Assembly (NCBI GenBank): GCA_000949895.1
Contig: JWIT01000008.1
Coordinates: 1 to 64,000, forward strand
Reading direction: 5' to 3'
DNA length: 64,000 nt
From: Agrobacterium arsenijevicii
Lineage (GTDB): Bacteria; Pseudomonadota; Alphaproteobacteria; Rhizobiales; Rhizobiaceae
The translations under genes and the position numbers were made by a program. Under the pieces are notes generated by a model, which had not been told where the DNA came from, ran no database searches, and saw only the letters and a list, made by a program, of their open reading frames with translations. Of the stretch, positions 16,736 through 26,166 are shown in pieces. Every line of letters begins with the position of its first letter. Within the stretch, counting starts at the first letter, position 1.

Positions 16736-18274
16736 TCACTCTTCCCAGTGCACATCCGTCAGCACATTCGAGGGAATCGGCTCATTTTCCCAGAGCCCCT
16801 TCAACTTCTTGTCCCAGACGCCGAGCTTCGGCATCACGAACAGAAAGAGCGCCGGCACGTCTTCGGCGAGGATTTTTTGGGCATCGCCGTAAAGCGCTTC
16901 CTGCTCGGCGAGGTCCGCCGTCTTTTCGACGCTGCTGATCACCTCGTTGAAGGCCGGGTTCTTGTAGTTGAAGTAGTAGGGATCGCGCGCATAGATATCG
17001 ATATCCATCGGCTCGGCATGGGCGACGATGGTCATATCGTAATCGGCACTTTTCAGAACATCCGCCACCCATTTTGCCGGAAATTCGGTGGTTTCGATGG
17101 TCATCGTCACGCCGATTTCAGCCAGCATCGCCTGCAGGATTTGCGAGGTCCGCTGCGCGTAGGCCATTTGCGGCGCCTTGATGGTGAAGCTGAATCCGTC
17201 AGGATAACCGGCCTCGGCAAGGAGTGCCTTCGACTTGTCGATATCGAAGGGATGCACACCTGTCGTGTCGATGTAACCGCGGTCATTCGGCGTATAGTGG
17301 CTGCCGATCGCCGTGCCGTAACCCGACCATGCGCCTTCGATAACCGTGCCACGATCCACCGCCATCATCAGCGCCTGACGCACGCGCTTGTCGTTGAAGG
17401 GTTTACGGGCATTGTTCATGCCGGCCACGACCTTCAGTTCGGTATTGCCGACAAACGTGCCGAGACGCGCATCGCCATCGAAGGAGGTCATCAGCTCCGG
17501 TGCACCGAATTCCGGGAAAGCGTCGATATCGCCGGATTTCAGCGCGGCGGCCTGCGCCTGCGGATCGGAAACGAAGCGGAATGTCGCCTTTTCGAGCTTC
17601 ACCGCGACCGCCTTGTCCCAATAGGCCGCATTCTTCTCCAGTTCCACCTTGTCGCCCTTGGCCCAGTTCACGAATTTGAACGGGCCGGTGCCGATGGGCG
17701 TGGTGCGGTTGTTGTCAACGCTCTTCGGCGCGACCATGACGGAGGCCGGCCAGCCGAGCCAGTAGATCAGGCTGCCCGCCGGCTGCTTCAGTTTCAGCAC
17801 CAGCGTCGCCGCATCCGGCGTTTCGATGCTGTCTATGGCCGTAAAGAAGCGTTTCTGCGGGTTTACGGATGTTTCGCCACGCGCCCGGTCGAGTGAAAAT
17901 TTCGCGACTGAGGCATCGAAAGCCTCGCCATCATGGAAGGTGACGCCCTTGCGCAGCTTGAAGGTATAGGTCTTGCCGTCATGGGAAATTTCCCAGCTTT
18001 CGGCAAGCTGCGGCTTCACCTTGCCTTCGTGGTCGATGGTGACGAGACCTTCGAATATGTTCTGCCAGGTCACCTGACCGATGGCGACGGGTGCTGCAAT
18101 GGTCGGATCGAGACCGGTCGGCTCCACCGTCATGCCAAGCGTCAAGGCGGTCTTCGGTGCAGCTTCGGCATCCGTCGTCGAAAGCGGCAACCAGAGCGCC
18201 GTTCCCAGTGCAAGCGCAAGCGCGGCACGCCGCGTCATTGTCAGCGGCTGCGAAAAATAAGTGCGTGGCATCAT
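16736..18274 (-). CDS. Peptide-type ABC transporter periplasmic binding protein
   Basis: A 512-residue family 5 solute-binding protein. MTRRAALALALGTALWLPLS, after a 12-residue lead, forms the signal peptide, with cleavage near AEA. Core motifs are LGMTVEPTGLDPTIAAPVAI, TFKLRKGVTFHDGEAFDASV, TTPIGTGPFKFVNWAKGDKV and KRVRQALMMAVDRGTVIEG. The start could be either of two adjacent ATGs or the ATG before TRRAAL; the longest was kept. It leads an operon with two permeases, an amidase, a DJ-1-like protein and an RHH protein, and follows a LysR gene on the same strand. Confidence 0.88.
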   Translation of the reverse strand: MMPRTYFSQPLTMTRRAALALALGTALWLPLSTTDAEAAPKTALTLGMTVEPTGLDPTIAAPVAIGQVTWQNIFEGLVTIDHEGKVKPQLAESWEISHDGKTYTFKLRKGVTFHDGEAFDASVAKFSLDRARGETSVNPQKRFFTAIDSIETPDAATLVLKLKQPAGSLIYWLGWPASVMVAPKSVDNNRTTPIGTGPFKFVNWAKGDKVELEKNAAYWDKAVAVKLEKATFRFVSDPQAQAAALKSGDIDAFPEFGAPELMTSFDGDARLGTFVGNTELKVVAGMNNARKPFNDKRVRQALMMAVDRGTVIEGAWSGYGTAIGSHYTPNDRGYIDTTGVHPFDIDKSKALLAEAGYPDGFSFTIKAPQMAYAQRTSQILQAMLAEIGVTMTIETTEFPAKWVADVLKSADYDMTIVAHAEPMDIDIYARDPYYFNYKNPAFNEVISSVEKTADLAEQEALYGDAQKILAEDVPALFLFVMPKLGVWDKKLKGLWENEPIPSNVLTDVHWEE

Positions 18275-18378
18275 TGTCCCCTGTCTGGTGGCCGAGGCAT
18301 TTTTGCCTTTCGAAGACCACCCGTTGCAAAAAGAGTGTCATGTTGCAGGCGCACACACAATCGTGATTTTTGTGTGCT

Positions 18379-18403
18379 CCGTGTAGCTGAAATGGCTACA
18401 CGG
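18379..18403. promoter_or_regulatory. Palindrome between LysR gene and binding-protein gene
   Basis: A perfect inverted repeat CCGTGTAGC-N7-GCTACACGG lies between the end of the LysR gene (18458) and the start of the binding protein (18274). It has no U-tract in the direction of transcription, so an operator for the LysR-type regulator next door is as likely as a terminator. Assigned by position and symmetry only. Confidence 0.4.
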
Positions 18404-18457
18404 AAATACGGATGGAAATCAACCTGCGCGGACAATTCTTGAAGCGGACAAGTTCCC

Positions 18458-19360
18458 CTACCCCGCCGTCGCCTCGCGCATGAAGCGCTCGATGAAATCG
18501 GCAAGCTTGGAGGCGGCAAAGGACAATTGCCTGTCGGGCGCAACACAGAGATCGATCTGGGTATGGATGCCCTTCTTGCCGGAAAGCGGAACGGCAACCA
18601 TCTGGCCGCTGCGGATTTCACGCGCCACCGACAAGGCCGGCAGCAGCGTGGCGGCCGCGTGCCCCAGCACCAGTTCCTTCAGCATTTCCAGCGAACTGGT
18701 GATGAAGACGGGATCAAGCTCGATACCCGCATCGGCAAACAGCGTATCGAAAGCCTGACGCGCGGCGAAACTCTTGTCCGGCAGGGCGAGCGGCAGGCTG
18801 GCCAGTTCCTTCAGCGAAACTTCCGCCTGCGCGGCAAGCGCATGGCCGGTCGGAAAGATAGCATCGTAACTGATACGGGTACGCGAGCGCACTTTCACGC
18901 CGGAGACCTTGGGCGCAAAAAGGCTGACGACCAGATCCGCTTCGGCTGCACCCAGTGCTTCCATCGCCTGGCGCGCGCTGGTGATGTGCACCTCGAAGCG
19001 CAACTGCGGATATTTGAGGCTGAACTGCGCCAGCACCGGCGCCAGAAGGTTCGCCACCGTCGCGCCATTGGCATAAACGGTGACCCGGCCGCGCTGAAGC
19101 CCCTTCAGGTCATCGATCAGCTGGTGCACATGGTCGAGTTCGCGCAGCGTCTTGCCGGCACGGGCAGCCAGCAATTCCCCCGCCGCCGTCAGCTTCACGC
19201 CCCGGCTGGAACGCTCCACCAAAGGCGAGCCAAAATAATATTCGAGGTTCTCGATCTGGCGGCTGACTGCCGTCGGCGCGACATTCAGATTTTCCGCCGC
19301 GGCGCGCATGGAATTGGTGCGGACCAGTTCGTCGAAATACATCAATGCGCGGAGTTGCAT
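18458..19360 (-). CDS. LysR-family transcriptional regulator
   Basis: A 300-residue LysR-type regulator. The N-terminal winged helix-turn-helix is MQLRALMYFDELVRTNSMRA followed by AAENLNVAPTAVSRQIENLE. The effector domain starts near RGRVTVYANGATVANLLAPV. Length is typical. It lies between two peptide-type import operons of the same polarity, just upstream of the binding-protein gene at 16736-18274. Control of that operon is likely, and the palindrome at 18379-18403 is a candidate site. The ligand is unknown. Confidence 0.88.
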   Translation of the reverse strand: MQLRALMYFDELVRTNSMRAAAENLNVAPTAVSRQIENLEYYFGSPLVERSSRGVKLTAAGELLAARAGKTLRELDHVHQLIDDLKGLQRGRVTVYANGATVANLLAPVLAQFSLKYPQLRFEVHITSARQAMEALGAAEADLVVSLFAPKVSGVKVRSRTRISYDAIFPTGHALAAQAEVSLKELASLPLALPDKSFAARQAFDTLFADAGIELDPVFITSSLEMLKELVLGHAAATLLPALSVAREIRSGQMVAVPLSGKKGIHTQIDLCVAPDRQLSFAASKLADFIERFMREATAG

Positions 19361-19471
19361 GGTCTGGATACCTTGTTAGGATATGCCGGCGTGGCGGCCC
19401 ACCATATCACTACGCGTAGCAAGCCTTAAGAACACGGCAAACATTACATGTGGAGCAAGAGCGCGCGGCTT

Positions 19472-19598
19472 GTTTCTTCTCCCCGTTCGGGGAGAAGGTC
19501 GCGGCAGCGGGATGAGGGGGCGAGGGTCGTGAGAACCGGCAACGTTGCCCCCTCATCTGACCCTTCGGGCCATCTTCTCCCCGGCGGGGAGAAGAAAC
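19472..19598. repeat. Intergenic mosaic palindromic element, family C
   Basis: A 127-base nested palindrome: 13-base outer arms GTTTCTTCTCCCC (19472-19484) and its complement (19586-19598). Each outer end also folds locally (CTTCTCCCC/GGGGAGAAG), and inner arms GATGAGGGGGC (19511-19521) and GCCCCCTCATC (19547-19557) pair. It separates the last ATPase gene of the upstream operon from the LysR gene. The design is like rhizobial mosaic repeats. Confidence 0.8.
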
Positions 19599-19618
19599 GG
19601 CCCGCAACGTCGCACTCC

Positions 19619-20368
19619 TCAAGCGCGTTTAAAACCCTCGCTCGCCACCAGCAGCTGCCTTGTATAATCCGCGGTAAATTCGCGGCTTTCCAGCGCTTCC
19701 GCCTCCAGCATTTCCACCACCTTGCCGCTTTTCATCACCGCCAGACGATCGCACATATGGCTGATGACACCAAGATCGTGGCTGACCATGACGAAGGTGA
19801 GGTTGCGATCCTTGCGCGCCTGTTCCAGCAGATTGAGGATTTCCGCCTGAATGGAGGCGTCAAGCGCCGAGGTCGGTTCGTCCAGCAGCAGGATTTTCGG
19901 CTCGACGATCAGCGCGCGGGCAATGGCGATGCGCTGGCGCTGGCCGCCGGAAAGCTGATGTGAATACCGAAAGCGGAAACCGGTCCCGAGACCCACTTCA
20001 TCCAGCGCGCGGGCAATGCGCTCTTCGCGATTGTCGAGACCGTGGATGACGAGCGGCTCAAGCAGCAGCGCATCCACCGTCTGGCGGGGGTGCAGGGAAC
20101 CGTAAGGGTCCTGAAACACCATCTGCACATCGCTATAAAAGCTCTTGTCGCGGTGCTTGCCCGAATAGGAGCGCCCTGCCACCATCAACGAGCCTTCGTC
20201 GAAATGGTTGAGGCCGGCAATCGCCCGAAGCAGCGTCGACTTGCCGGAACCGGACTCGCCGACGATGCCGAAGGATTCACCCTCGGCCACATCGATGCTG
20301 ACACTGTCGAGCGCGATGTAACCGTCGAAATCGACCACCATGTCTCTGATAGAAAGAACCGTGCTCAT
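19619..20368 (-). CDS. Peptide-type ABC transporter ATP-binding protein (DppF-like)
   Basis: A 249-residue ATPase starting [20 protein letters not shown], with [35 protein letters not shown] and [16 protein letters not shown]. The start at 20368 forms an ATGA overlap with the stop of the preceding ATPase, so the longer frame was rejected. It is the last gene of a five-gene transporter set that runs binding protein, DppB, DppC, DppD, DppF. It may also serve the ATPase-less transporter at 14744-18274. Confidence 0.92.
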   Translation of the reverse strand: MSTVLSIRDMVVDFDGYIALDSVSIDVAEGESFGIVGESGSGKSTLLRAIAGLNHFDEGSLMVAGRSYSGKHRDKSFYSDVQMVFQDPYGSLHPRQTVDALLLEPLVIHGLDNREERIARALDEVGLGTGFRFRYSHQLSGGQRQRIAIARALIVEPKILLLDEPTSALDASIQAEILNLLEQARKDRNLTFVMVSHDLGVISHMCDRLAVMKSGKVVEMLEAEALESREFTADYTRQLLVASEGFKRA

Positions 20369-21201
20369 GCGCGCCACTCCGCCTTGCGTTCCAGAACCGG
20401 CAGCGGATGCCGGTGGCCGCCGATTTCCGGCAGGCAATTCAGCAGGCCCTGCGTATAGGGATGCTTCGCCTCTTTCAGATTGGCCGAAGACAGTTCTTCC
20501 ACCACCTTGCCCGCATACATGACCAGAACACGGTCGCAGAAGGACGAGACCAACCGCAGATCGTGGCTGACGAAAATCAGCCCCATGCCGCGATCGCGCA
20601 CCAGCTTGTCGAGAATGTCGAGCACTTCGAGCTGAACCGTAACGTCTAGCGCCGAAGTCGGCTCGTCGGCAATCAGAAGTTCCGGGCCGCAGACCAGCAT
20701 CATGGCGATCATGACACGCTGGCCCATGCCGCCGGAAACCTCGTGCGGGTAAAGATCGAACACCCGCTCGGGATCGCGGATCTGCACCGCCTCCAGCATG
20801 GCGAGCGTGCGCTGGCGCGCCTCGCTGGAGCCGATGTTTTCATGGGTACGCAGCGTTTCCATGATCTGGCGACCGATGGTCATGACCGGGTTCAGCGAAT
20901 ATTTCGGGTCCTGCAGGATCATGGCCAGGCGCTTACCGCGCATGAGCCGCCTCTCCTTCGCCGAAGCGCTGAGAAGATCGATATCGCCGAAGCGCAACAC
21001 ATCGGCTTCGATGCGCGCGCTCTTCGGCGTCAGGCCCATGATGGCGCGGCCGGTCTGCGATTTACCGGAGCCGGATTCGCCGACAATGCCGAGACGTTCG
21101 CGCCCCAGCGTGAAAGAGACGCCGCGCACCGCCTCCACCAACCCGGTGCGGGTGGGGAAGGAAACGCGCAGGTTCTCGACGGTCAGAAGCGGCGCACTCA
21201 T
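20365..21201 (-). CDS. Peptide-type ABC transporter ATP-binding protein (DppD-like)
   Basis: A 278-residue ATPase, [20 protein letters not shown], with [35 protein letters not shown] and [16 protein letters not shown]. The C-terminal [14 protein letters not shown] is the oligopeptide-transporter extension. The signature has Gly where most homologues have Arg (GGMGQR rather than GGMRQR); this may be a tolerated change. ATGA overlaps join it to both neighbours. Confidence 0.92.
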   Translation of the reverse strand: MSAPLLTVENLRVSFPTRTGLVEAVRGVSFTLGRERLGIVGESGSGKSQTGRAIMGLTPKSARIEADVLRFGDIDLLSASAKERRLMRGKRLAMILQDPKYSLNPVMTIGRQIMETLRTHENIGSSEARQRTLAMLEAVQIRDPERVFDLYPHEVSGGMGQRVMIAMMLVCGPELLIADEPTSALDVTVQLEVLDILDKLVRDRGMGLIFVSHDLRLVSSFCDRVLVMYAGKVVEELSSANLKEAKHPYTQGLLNCLPEIGGHRHPLPVLERKAEWRA

Positions 21202-22130
21202 TGGTTCGCCTCCTTGGGGTCCAGCGCATCGCGCAGGCCATCGCCCAAAAGGTTGAAACCGAGGCTGACGATCAGGATCGCGATACCCGGCATGGCGGCA
21301 ACCCACCATTGATCGAGAATGAAACGACGGCCGGAGGCGATCATCGCGCCCCATTCCGGCAGCGGCGGCTGCGCGCCAAGACCGAGGAAACCGAGACCGG
21401 CGGCAGTGAGGATGATGCCCGCCATATCGAGCGTGACACGCACGATGAGCGACGACATGCAAAGCGGCATGACGTGTTTCAGGACGATGCGGAAAGGAGA
21501 GGCCCCCATGAGCTTAACCGCCGCGATGAAATCGGAATTGCGGAAGGTCATGGTTTCGGCGCGCGCGATGCGCGCATAGGGCGGCCAGGATGTCACCGCG
21601 ATGGCAAGCACGGCGTTTTCGATGCCCGGCCCAAGTGCGGCCACCAGCGCCAGCGCCAGAACCAGCTTCGGAAAGGCAAGGAAAATATCGGTGATGCGCA
21701 TCAGAACGGCATCCACCCAGCCGCCGGCATAACCCGAGACGGTGCCGACGATAAGCCCGATGGGTGCGGCGATGATGGCCACGAGAAGCACGACGAAGAG
21801 GGTAAGCCGCGAACCGTGGATGAGGCGCGAGAGAATATCGCGGCCCTGATCGTCCGTGCCGAGCAGATAACCGGCAGTGCCGGGCGGCAGAAGCCGGGCG
21901 TTGCGCAGATCGCCCTGCACCGGATTGTGCGGCGCCAGCACATTGGCAAACAGCGCGACAAACAGCAGTGCGATGATGATGCCGAGGCCGAGCAACGCCA
22001 GCCGGTTTTCCGAAAACCGCCGCCAGATGACATAGGCGCGGCCAAGACGCGCCTGCTTGCGCGAGGCCGGCCGGTCGGAGAGCAGCCATTCGCGGCTATA
22101 GGGTTTGAGTGTATCGGTCGAAATCGTCAT
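21198..22130 (-). CDS. Peptide-type ABC transporter permease (DppC-like)
   Basis: A 310-residue permease beginning [19 protein letters not shown], with a long cytoplasmic N-terminus before the first helix ([18 protein letters not shown]). It shows [20 protein letters not shown], the coupling loop [24 protein letters not shown] and [19 protein letters not shown]. The start at 22130 overlaps the upstream stop as ATGA. It ends [15 protein letters not shown], a normal DppC end. Confidence 0.92.
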   Translation of the reverse strand: MTISTDTLKPYSREWLLSDRPASRKQARLGRAYVIWRRFSENRLALLGLGIIIALLFVALFANVLAPHNPVQGDLRNARLLPPGTAGYLLGTDDQGRDILSRLIHGSRLTLFVVLLVAIIAAPIGLIVGTVSGYAGGWVDAVLMRITDIFLAFPKLVLALALVAALGPGIENAVLAIAVTSWPPYARIARAETMTFRNSDFIAAVKLMGASPFRIVLKHVMPLCMSSLIVRVTLDMAGIILTAAGLGFLGLGAQPPLPEWGAMIASGRRFILDQWWVAAMPGIAILIVSLGFNLLGDGLRDALDPKEANQ

Positions 22131-23194
22131 CGGCTGCGCGTCCTTGGGTCGAGCGTCCGGTAAAGCAGATCGGAGAAGAGATTGATGCCGACGAAGATGG
22201 CGCCGATCACGATCGTGCCGCCAAGAACGGCATTCATATCCGCATTCTGCAGGGAATTGGTGATGTAGAGGCCGAGCCCCGGCCAAGCGAAGATGGTTTC
22301 GGTCAGCACCGAACCTTCCAGCAGACCGGCGTAAGACAACGCAATCACGGTCACCAGCGGCACGGCGGCGTTGCGCAGCGCGTGGAACCAGATGATGCGT
22401 GTTTCCGAAAGCCCCTTGGCGCGCGCCGCAACGATATATTCCTGGCTAAGCTCGTTCAGCATGAAGGAACGTGTCATGCGGCTGATATAGGCCAGCGAAA
22501 AATAGCCGAGCAGGCAGGCGGGCAGGATGATGTGGCGGAACAGGTCCCACAACACGTCCCATTGCCGTTGCCAGATCGCGTCGATCAGGAAAAAACCCGT
22601 GATCGGCGTGAAGGTGAATTCGTAGACGATGTCCATCCGGCCGGGATAGGCGACCCATTGCAGCCGGGCGTAAAATACCAGCAGCGCCAGGAGGCCGAGC
22701 CAGAAGATCGGCACCGAATAACCGATAAGGCCGATGACGCGCACGACCTGGTCGGCGAAGCTGCCGCGCTTGACGGCGGCGAGAACGCCGAGCGGAATGC
22801 CGAAGACGGCGCCGATGATGGTGCCGAGTGTTGCAAGCTCGATCGTGGCCGGGAAAACCCGCTTGATATCCTCCATCACCGGATTGGTGGTGAGGACGGA
22901 AATGCCGAAATCACCCGAAAGCGCCTGCTTCAGATAAAGGAAGAACTGCTGCCAGAGCGGCAGGTTGAGGCCGAGTTCCTCACGCACACGCTCCACCACA
23001 TGGGCGGGCGCACGGTCGCCGACGATCGCCAGCGCGGGATCGATCGGAATGACGCGGCCAATGAAAAACGTCACCGCCATCAGACCCAGAAAGGTGGTGA
23101 TGACGGTGATGGCAAAGCCGAGAACGGCTTTGGTGCGGGCGTTGGCACGGCGTTTGCCGTGCCTCGCCTTGCTGTTTGCTTCAACGATGCTCAA
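22127..23194 (-). CDS. Peptide-type ABC transporter permease (DppB-like)
   Basis: A 355-residue permease with a basic N-terminal tail (MSIVEANSKARHGKRRANAR), then AVLGFAITVITTFLGLMAVT as first helix. RVIPIDPALAIVGDRAP replaces the usual LLPGDPA loop. The coupling loop is EYIVAARAKGLSETRIIWFHALRN, followed by FAWPGLGLYITNSLQNADMN. It lies 18 bases downstream of the binding-protein gene and overlaps the next permease. Confidence 0.92.
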   Translation of the reverse strand: MSIVEANSKARHGKRRANARTKAVLGFAITVITTFLGLMAVTFFIGRVIPIDPALAIVGDRAPAHVVERVREELGLNLPLWQQFFLYLKQALSGDFGISVLTTNPVMEDIKRVFPATIELATLGTIIGAVFGIPLGVLAAVKRGSFADQVVRVIGLIGYSVPIFWLGLLALLVFYARLQWVAYPGRMDIVYEFTFTPITGFFLIDAIWQRQWDVLWDLFRHIILPACLLGYFSLAYISRMTRSFMLNELSQEYIVAARAKGLSETRIIWFHALRNAAVPLVTVIALSYAGLLEGSVLTETIFAWPGLGLYITNSLQNADMNAVLGGTIVIGAIFVGINLFSDLLYRTLDPRTRSR

Positions 23195-23212
23195 GGGACC
23201 AATCCTTCCGGA

Positions 23213-24853
23213 TCATTCCTTGGAGATGGGCGAAACGAAGTTGGTGTCGAAGCTCGGTCCGAGCTTCAGGCCCTTAAGCTTCGCGGAATATCCCGCCACT
23301 TCCGTCTGCTGGAAGATGATGACGAACGGGCCTTTTTCGAGAACTTCCTTCTGAAGGTTCTGATAGATGGCGGCGCGCTTGGCATTATCCTTTTCCAGAA
23401 GTGCCGACTGCGTTTCCTTCGTCAGCTCCGGAACGTCCCAGGCGTTGCGCCAGGCGAGCGTCTTGTTCTTGCCTTCTTCGGAGTTGTCGTAGTTGATCGT
23501 GAAGGTTTCGGCATTCGAGTTCGGGTCGAAATAGTCCGAACCCCACTGGCCGATATAGATATCATGGGTGCGGGCGCGGTATTTGGTCAGCGTCTGCTTG
23601 CCGTCGCCCGGAATGATTTCCAGCTTGATGCCGGCCTGCGCCAGCGTCTGCTGCACGCTTTCGGCAATGCCCGTTACCGGCTGCGTGTTGCGCACATCCA
23701 TGGTCACGGTGAAGCCGTCCTTCAGACCGGCCTTCGCCAGAAGTTCCTTGGCCTTGGCGACGTCGAGCTTGTAGGGGTTCTCGTCAAGCGCGCCGAGCTG
23801 GCCCTTCGGCAGGAAGGTCTGATGGATTTCGCCGATGCCCTTGATGATCGTTGCGCCGATTGCGTCATAGTCGACGAGATATTTGAAAGCCTCGACGACC
23901 TCAGGCTTCTTCAGGTTCTCGTTCTTCTGGTTGAGGCTGAAATAATAGACGGTGCCCTTCGGTGCGGAGGTGACGGCAAGGCCATCCTTCTTGGAAACCG
24001 CTTCCATGTCGCCCGGCTCGAGGTTACGGGCGATATCGATATCGCCGTTTTCAAGCGCCAGGCGCTGGCCGGAGCTTTCCTTCATGTGGCGATAAACGAC
24101 ACGCTTCAGCTTCGGCTTTTCGCCGTAATAGTTCGGGTTCACTTCCAGAACGACGGACTCGTTGGCCTTCCAGCCAAGGATCTTGTACGGGCCGGAACCG
24201 GCATAACCGGTCTTCAGGAACGCATTGCCGAAATCGGTGTCGTATTTGTAATCGGCGCTCGGGGTAACGGCCTTGGCCTTTTCGGTCACCAGCTTCTTGT
24301 CGACAACTGCGGCAACGGTCGCGGTCAGAACGTTCAGCACGAAGCTCGGCGCATAAGGCTTGTCGACGGTCAGCACGAAGGTATTCGCATCGGCAGCCTT
24401 CGCCTTCTCAGTGACGTTGTCACCCTTGAGGCCGAACTGCGTCAGAAGGAACGCCGGAGACTTGTCGAGCTTGATGGCGCGCTCGAAGGAAAAGGCAACG
24501 TCATCAGCCGTGACCGGGTTGCCGGAAGCGAATTTCAGGCCGGATTTCAGCTTGAAAGTGTAGGTAAGGCCGTCTTCGGAGGTCGTCCAGCTCTCGGCCA
24601 GATCGCCAATCACCTTGGAGGTGTCGTTGAGATCGATGGAAACGAGCTTGCTGTAGGTGTTGCCGGTGACTTCGGCCGCGGACAGCTCGAATGCCTCACC
24701 CGGATCGAGCGAGATGATGTCATCAATGGCGAAACCTTCGACCAGAGTGTCGGCCGGCGTGGCGGCAAAAGCGTGCGGTGCAGACAGCATCATCAGCGAC
24801 AAGGCAGCGCTTGTGCTGAGGATACGCATGGACTTGTTGAGCGATTTGATCAT
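23213..24853 (-). CDS. Peptide-type ABC transporter periplasmic binding protein
   Basis: A 546-residue family 5 solute-binding protein. The signal peptide is within MIKSLNKSMRILSTSAALSL plus MMLSAPHAFA; mature start near ATPADTLVEGFAIDDI. Motifs include FKLKSGLKFASGNPVTADDV, GYAGSGPYKILGWKANESV and LPKGQLGALDENPYKLDV. The ATG at 24853 was chosen for the GGGGAGAT site and the signal peptide; the longer frame has neither. It lies 50 bases after the M19 dipeptidase gene, which points to dipeptides as substrate. Confidence 0.92.
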   Translation of the reverse strand: MIKSLNKSMRILSTSAALSLMMLSAPHAFAATPADTLVEGFAIDDIISLDPGEAFELSAAEVTGNTYSKLVSIDLNDTSKVIGDLAESWTTSEDGLTYTFKLKSGLKFASGNPVTADDVAFSFERAIKLDKSPAFLLTQFGLKGDNVTEKAKAADANTFVLTVDKPYAPSFVLNVLTATVAAVVDKKLVTEKAKAVTPSADYKYDTDFGNAFLKTGYAGSGPYKILGWKANESVVLEVNPNYYGEKPKLKRVVYRHMKESSGQRLALENGDIDIARNLEPGDMEAVSKKDGLAVTSAPKGTVYYFSLNQKNENLKKPEVVEAFKYLVDYDAIGATIIKGIGEIHQTFLPKGQLGALDENPYKLDVAKAKELLAKAGLKDGFTVTMDVRNTQPVTGIAESVQQTLAQAGIKLEIIPGDGKQTLTKYRARTHDIYIGQWGSDYFDPNSNAETFTINYDNSEEGKNKTLAWRNAWDVPELTKETQSALLEKDNAKRAAIYQNLQKEVLEKGPFVIIFQQTEVAGYSAKLKGLKLGPSFDTNFVSPISKE

Positions 24854-24903
24854 AGGATCTCCCCTTTTGTTATGAGATTGATTTAGTTCGCTTTTATTTG
24901 CCT

Positions 24904-25959
24904 TCAGGCCGGTTCGTGCCAAGCCTGCGATAAGACGCGCAGCCAGTTTTCCCGGCATATTTTAGCAAGTTCTCCATCACCGTAGCCCGCCGATTTCAGC
25001 GCCGCAACCAGATTGTGGTTGCCGCTCGCGTCAGCAACGCCAACGGGTACCGTCGCGCCGTCGAAATCCGAACCGAGCGCCACACAATCGATGCCCATGC
25101 GGTCCACCATGTAGTCGATGTGGCGTATCATGTCGGAAAGCGGCGTGTCGGCAATGTCGCGCGCATCCGCCCGCAGCATGGTGACGGCGTAGTTGAGACC
25201 GACCAGTCCGCCGCTCTCCTTGATGGCATCCATCTGCCTGTCGGTGAGATTGCGGGCAACGGGGGTCAACGCATGTGCGTTGGAATGGCTGGCGATCAAA
25301 GGCTGGTTCGTGGTCTTTGCCACATCCCAGAAGCCCTTTTCGGTGATATGCGCGAGATCGATGAGAATGCCGAGCCGGTTGCATTCCTTCACCAGCGCAA
25401 AACCTGCATCGGTAAGACCGGGCGCGGTATCCGGCGACATCGGATAGGAGAAGGGAACGCCGTGGCCGAAAATATTGTGGCGGCTCCAGACCGGGCCGAG
25501 CGAGCGCAGGCCCGCGGCATAAAACACTTCCAGCGCATCGAGATCGGGGCCGATGGCCTCACAGCCTTCCATGTGCAGCACGGCGGCGAAAACATCCTCG
25601 GCAAAGGCCTTGCGGATTTCGGCCGTCGAGCGGCAGAGACGCCAGGCGCCGGCGCGATCGAGCCTGAGCGCGATGGCGGCTTTCTCCATGGCGATATCGA
25701 GCGAGGGCTGGCGCTCGAGAGGAGCGGCGAGCGGCGTGTTGTAATGGCCCTGTTCGTCCGGTTCCTGCAGAATCAGATCGCCGGAGGGGATATAGATGGC
25801 GCAGATGCCGCCACCGAGACCGCCCGCCCTTGCGCGGGGGGCATCGATATGGCCCTCACGCGTGCCGTTCTTGAATTCAGCCACCGGATCGCCACCGGCC
25901 TTGCTGTTGCGCCACAACCGAAGCAGCACATCATTATGACCGTCAAAAACTGCATGCAT
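24904..25959 (-). CDS. Membrane dipeptidase (peptidase family M19)
   Basis: A 351-residue zinc dipeptidase of the renal dipeptidase type, which cleaves dipeptides including those with a D-residue. Metal-site motifs are present: MHAVFDGHNDVLLRLW (HxD), LHMEGCEAIG (bridging Glu), ILIDLAHITEKGFWDVA and LIASHSNAHAL. No signal peptide is visible when the start is at 25959, so the enzyme should be cytoplasmic despite the family name. The longer frame to 26139 was rejected because its extra residues resemble non-coding DNA. It heads the operon of a complete peptide importer and would hydrolyse the imported substrate. Confidence 0.9.
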   Translation of the reverse strand: MHAVFDGHNDVLLRLWRNSKAGGDPVAEFKNGTREGHIDAPRARAGGLGGGICAIYIPSGDLILQEPDEQGHYNTPLAAPLERQPSLDIAMEKAAIALRLDRAGAWRLCRSTAEIRKAFAEDVFAAVLHMEGCEAIGPDLDALEVFYAAGLRSLGPVWSRHNIFGHGVPFSYPMSPDTAPGLTDAGFALVKECNRLGILIDLAHITEKGFWDVAKTTNQPLIASHSNAHALTPVARNLTDRQMDAIKESGGLVGLNYAVTMLRADARDIADTPLSDMIRHIDYMVDRMGIDCVALGSDFDGATVPVGVADASGNHNLVAALKSAGYGDGELAKICRENWLRVLSQAWHEPA

Positions 25960-26166
25960 GGGAAAAAATTCCAGTAACCGGCAAAACCAAAAGGGGGCGG
26001 GCAGACGCCGGAATGACACCGCGCAAAAAGCAGACCGGCGCATTTTTCGCCGACCGCTATAATCTGTCGGAAACGATCTTAGGACGATCTCTCGCGGCTC
26101 CGCAAGGCACAAATTAGGCAGCGGTGAAATTATCACCACTTGCGTTTCGCCCGGATTTGCGCAACG

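Noticed and set aside
18379..18403. Rho-independent terminator for the LysR gene
   Set aside because: The stem is perfect, but neither side has a U-tract; listed as a possible operator.
22109..24886. 925-codon open frame on the plus strand opposite the permease and binding-protein genes
   Set aside because: It is antisense to two well-supported transporter genes. Its translation is rich in Arg, His, Asp and Gln without any recognisable fold, typical of the open complementary frames of high-GC genes.
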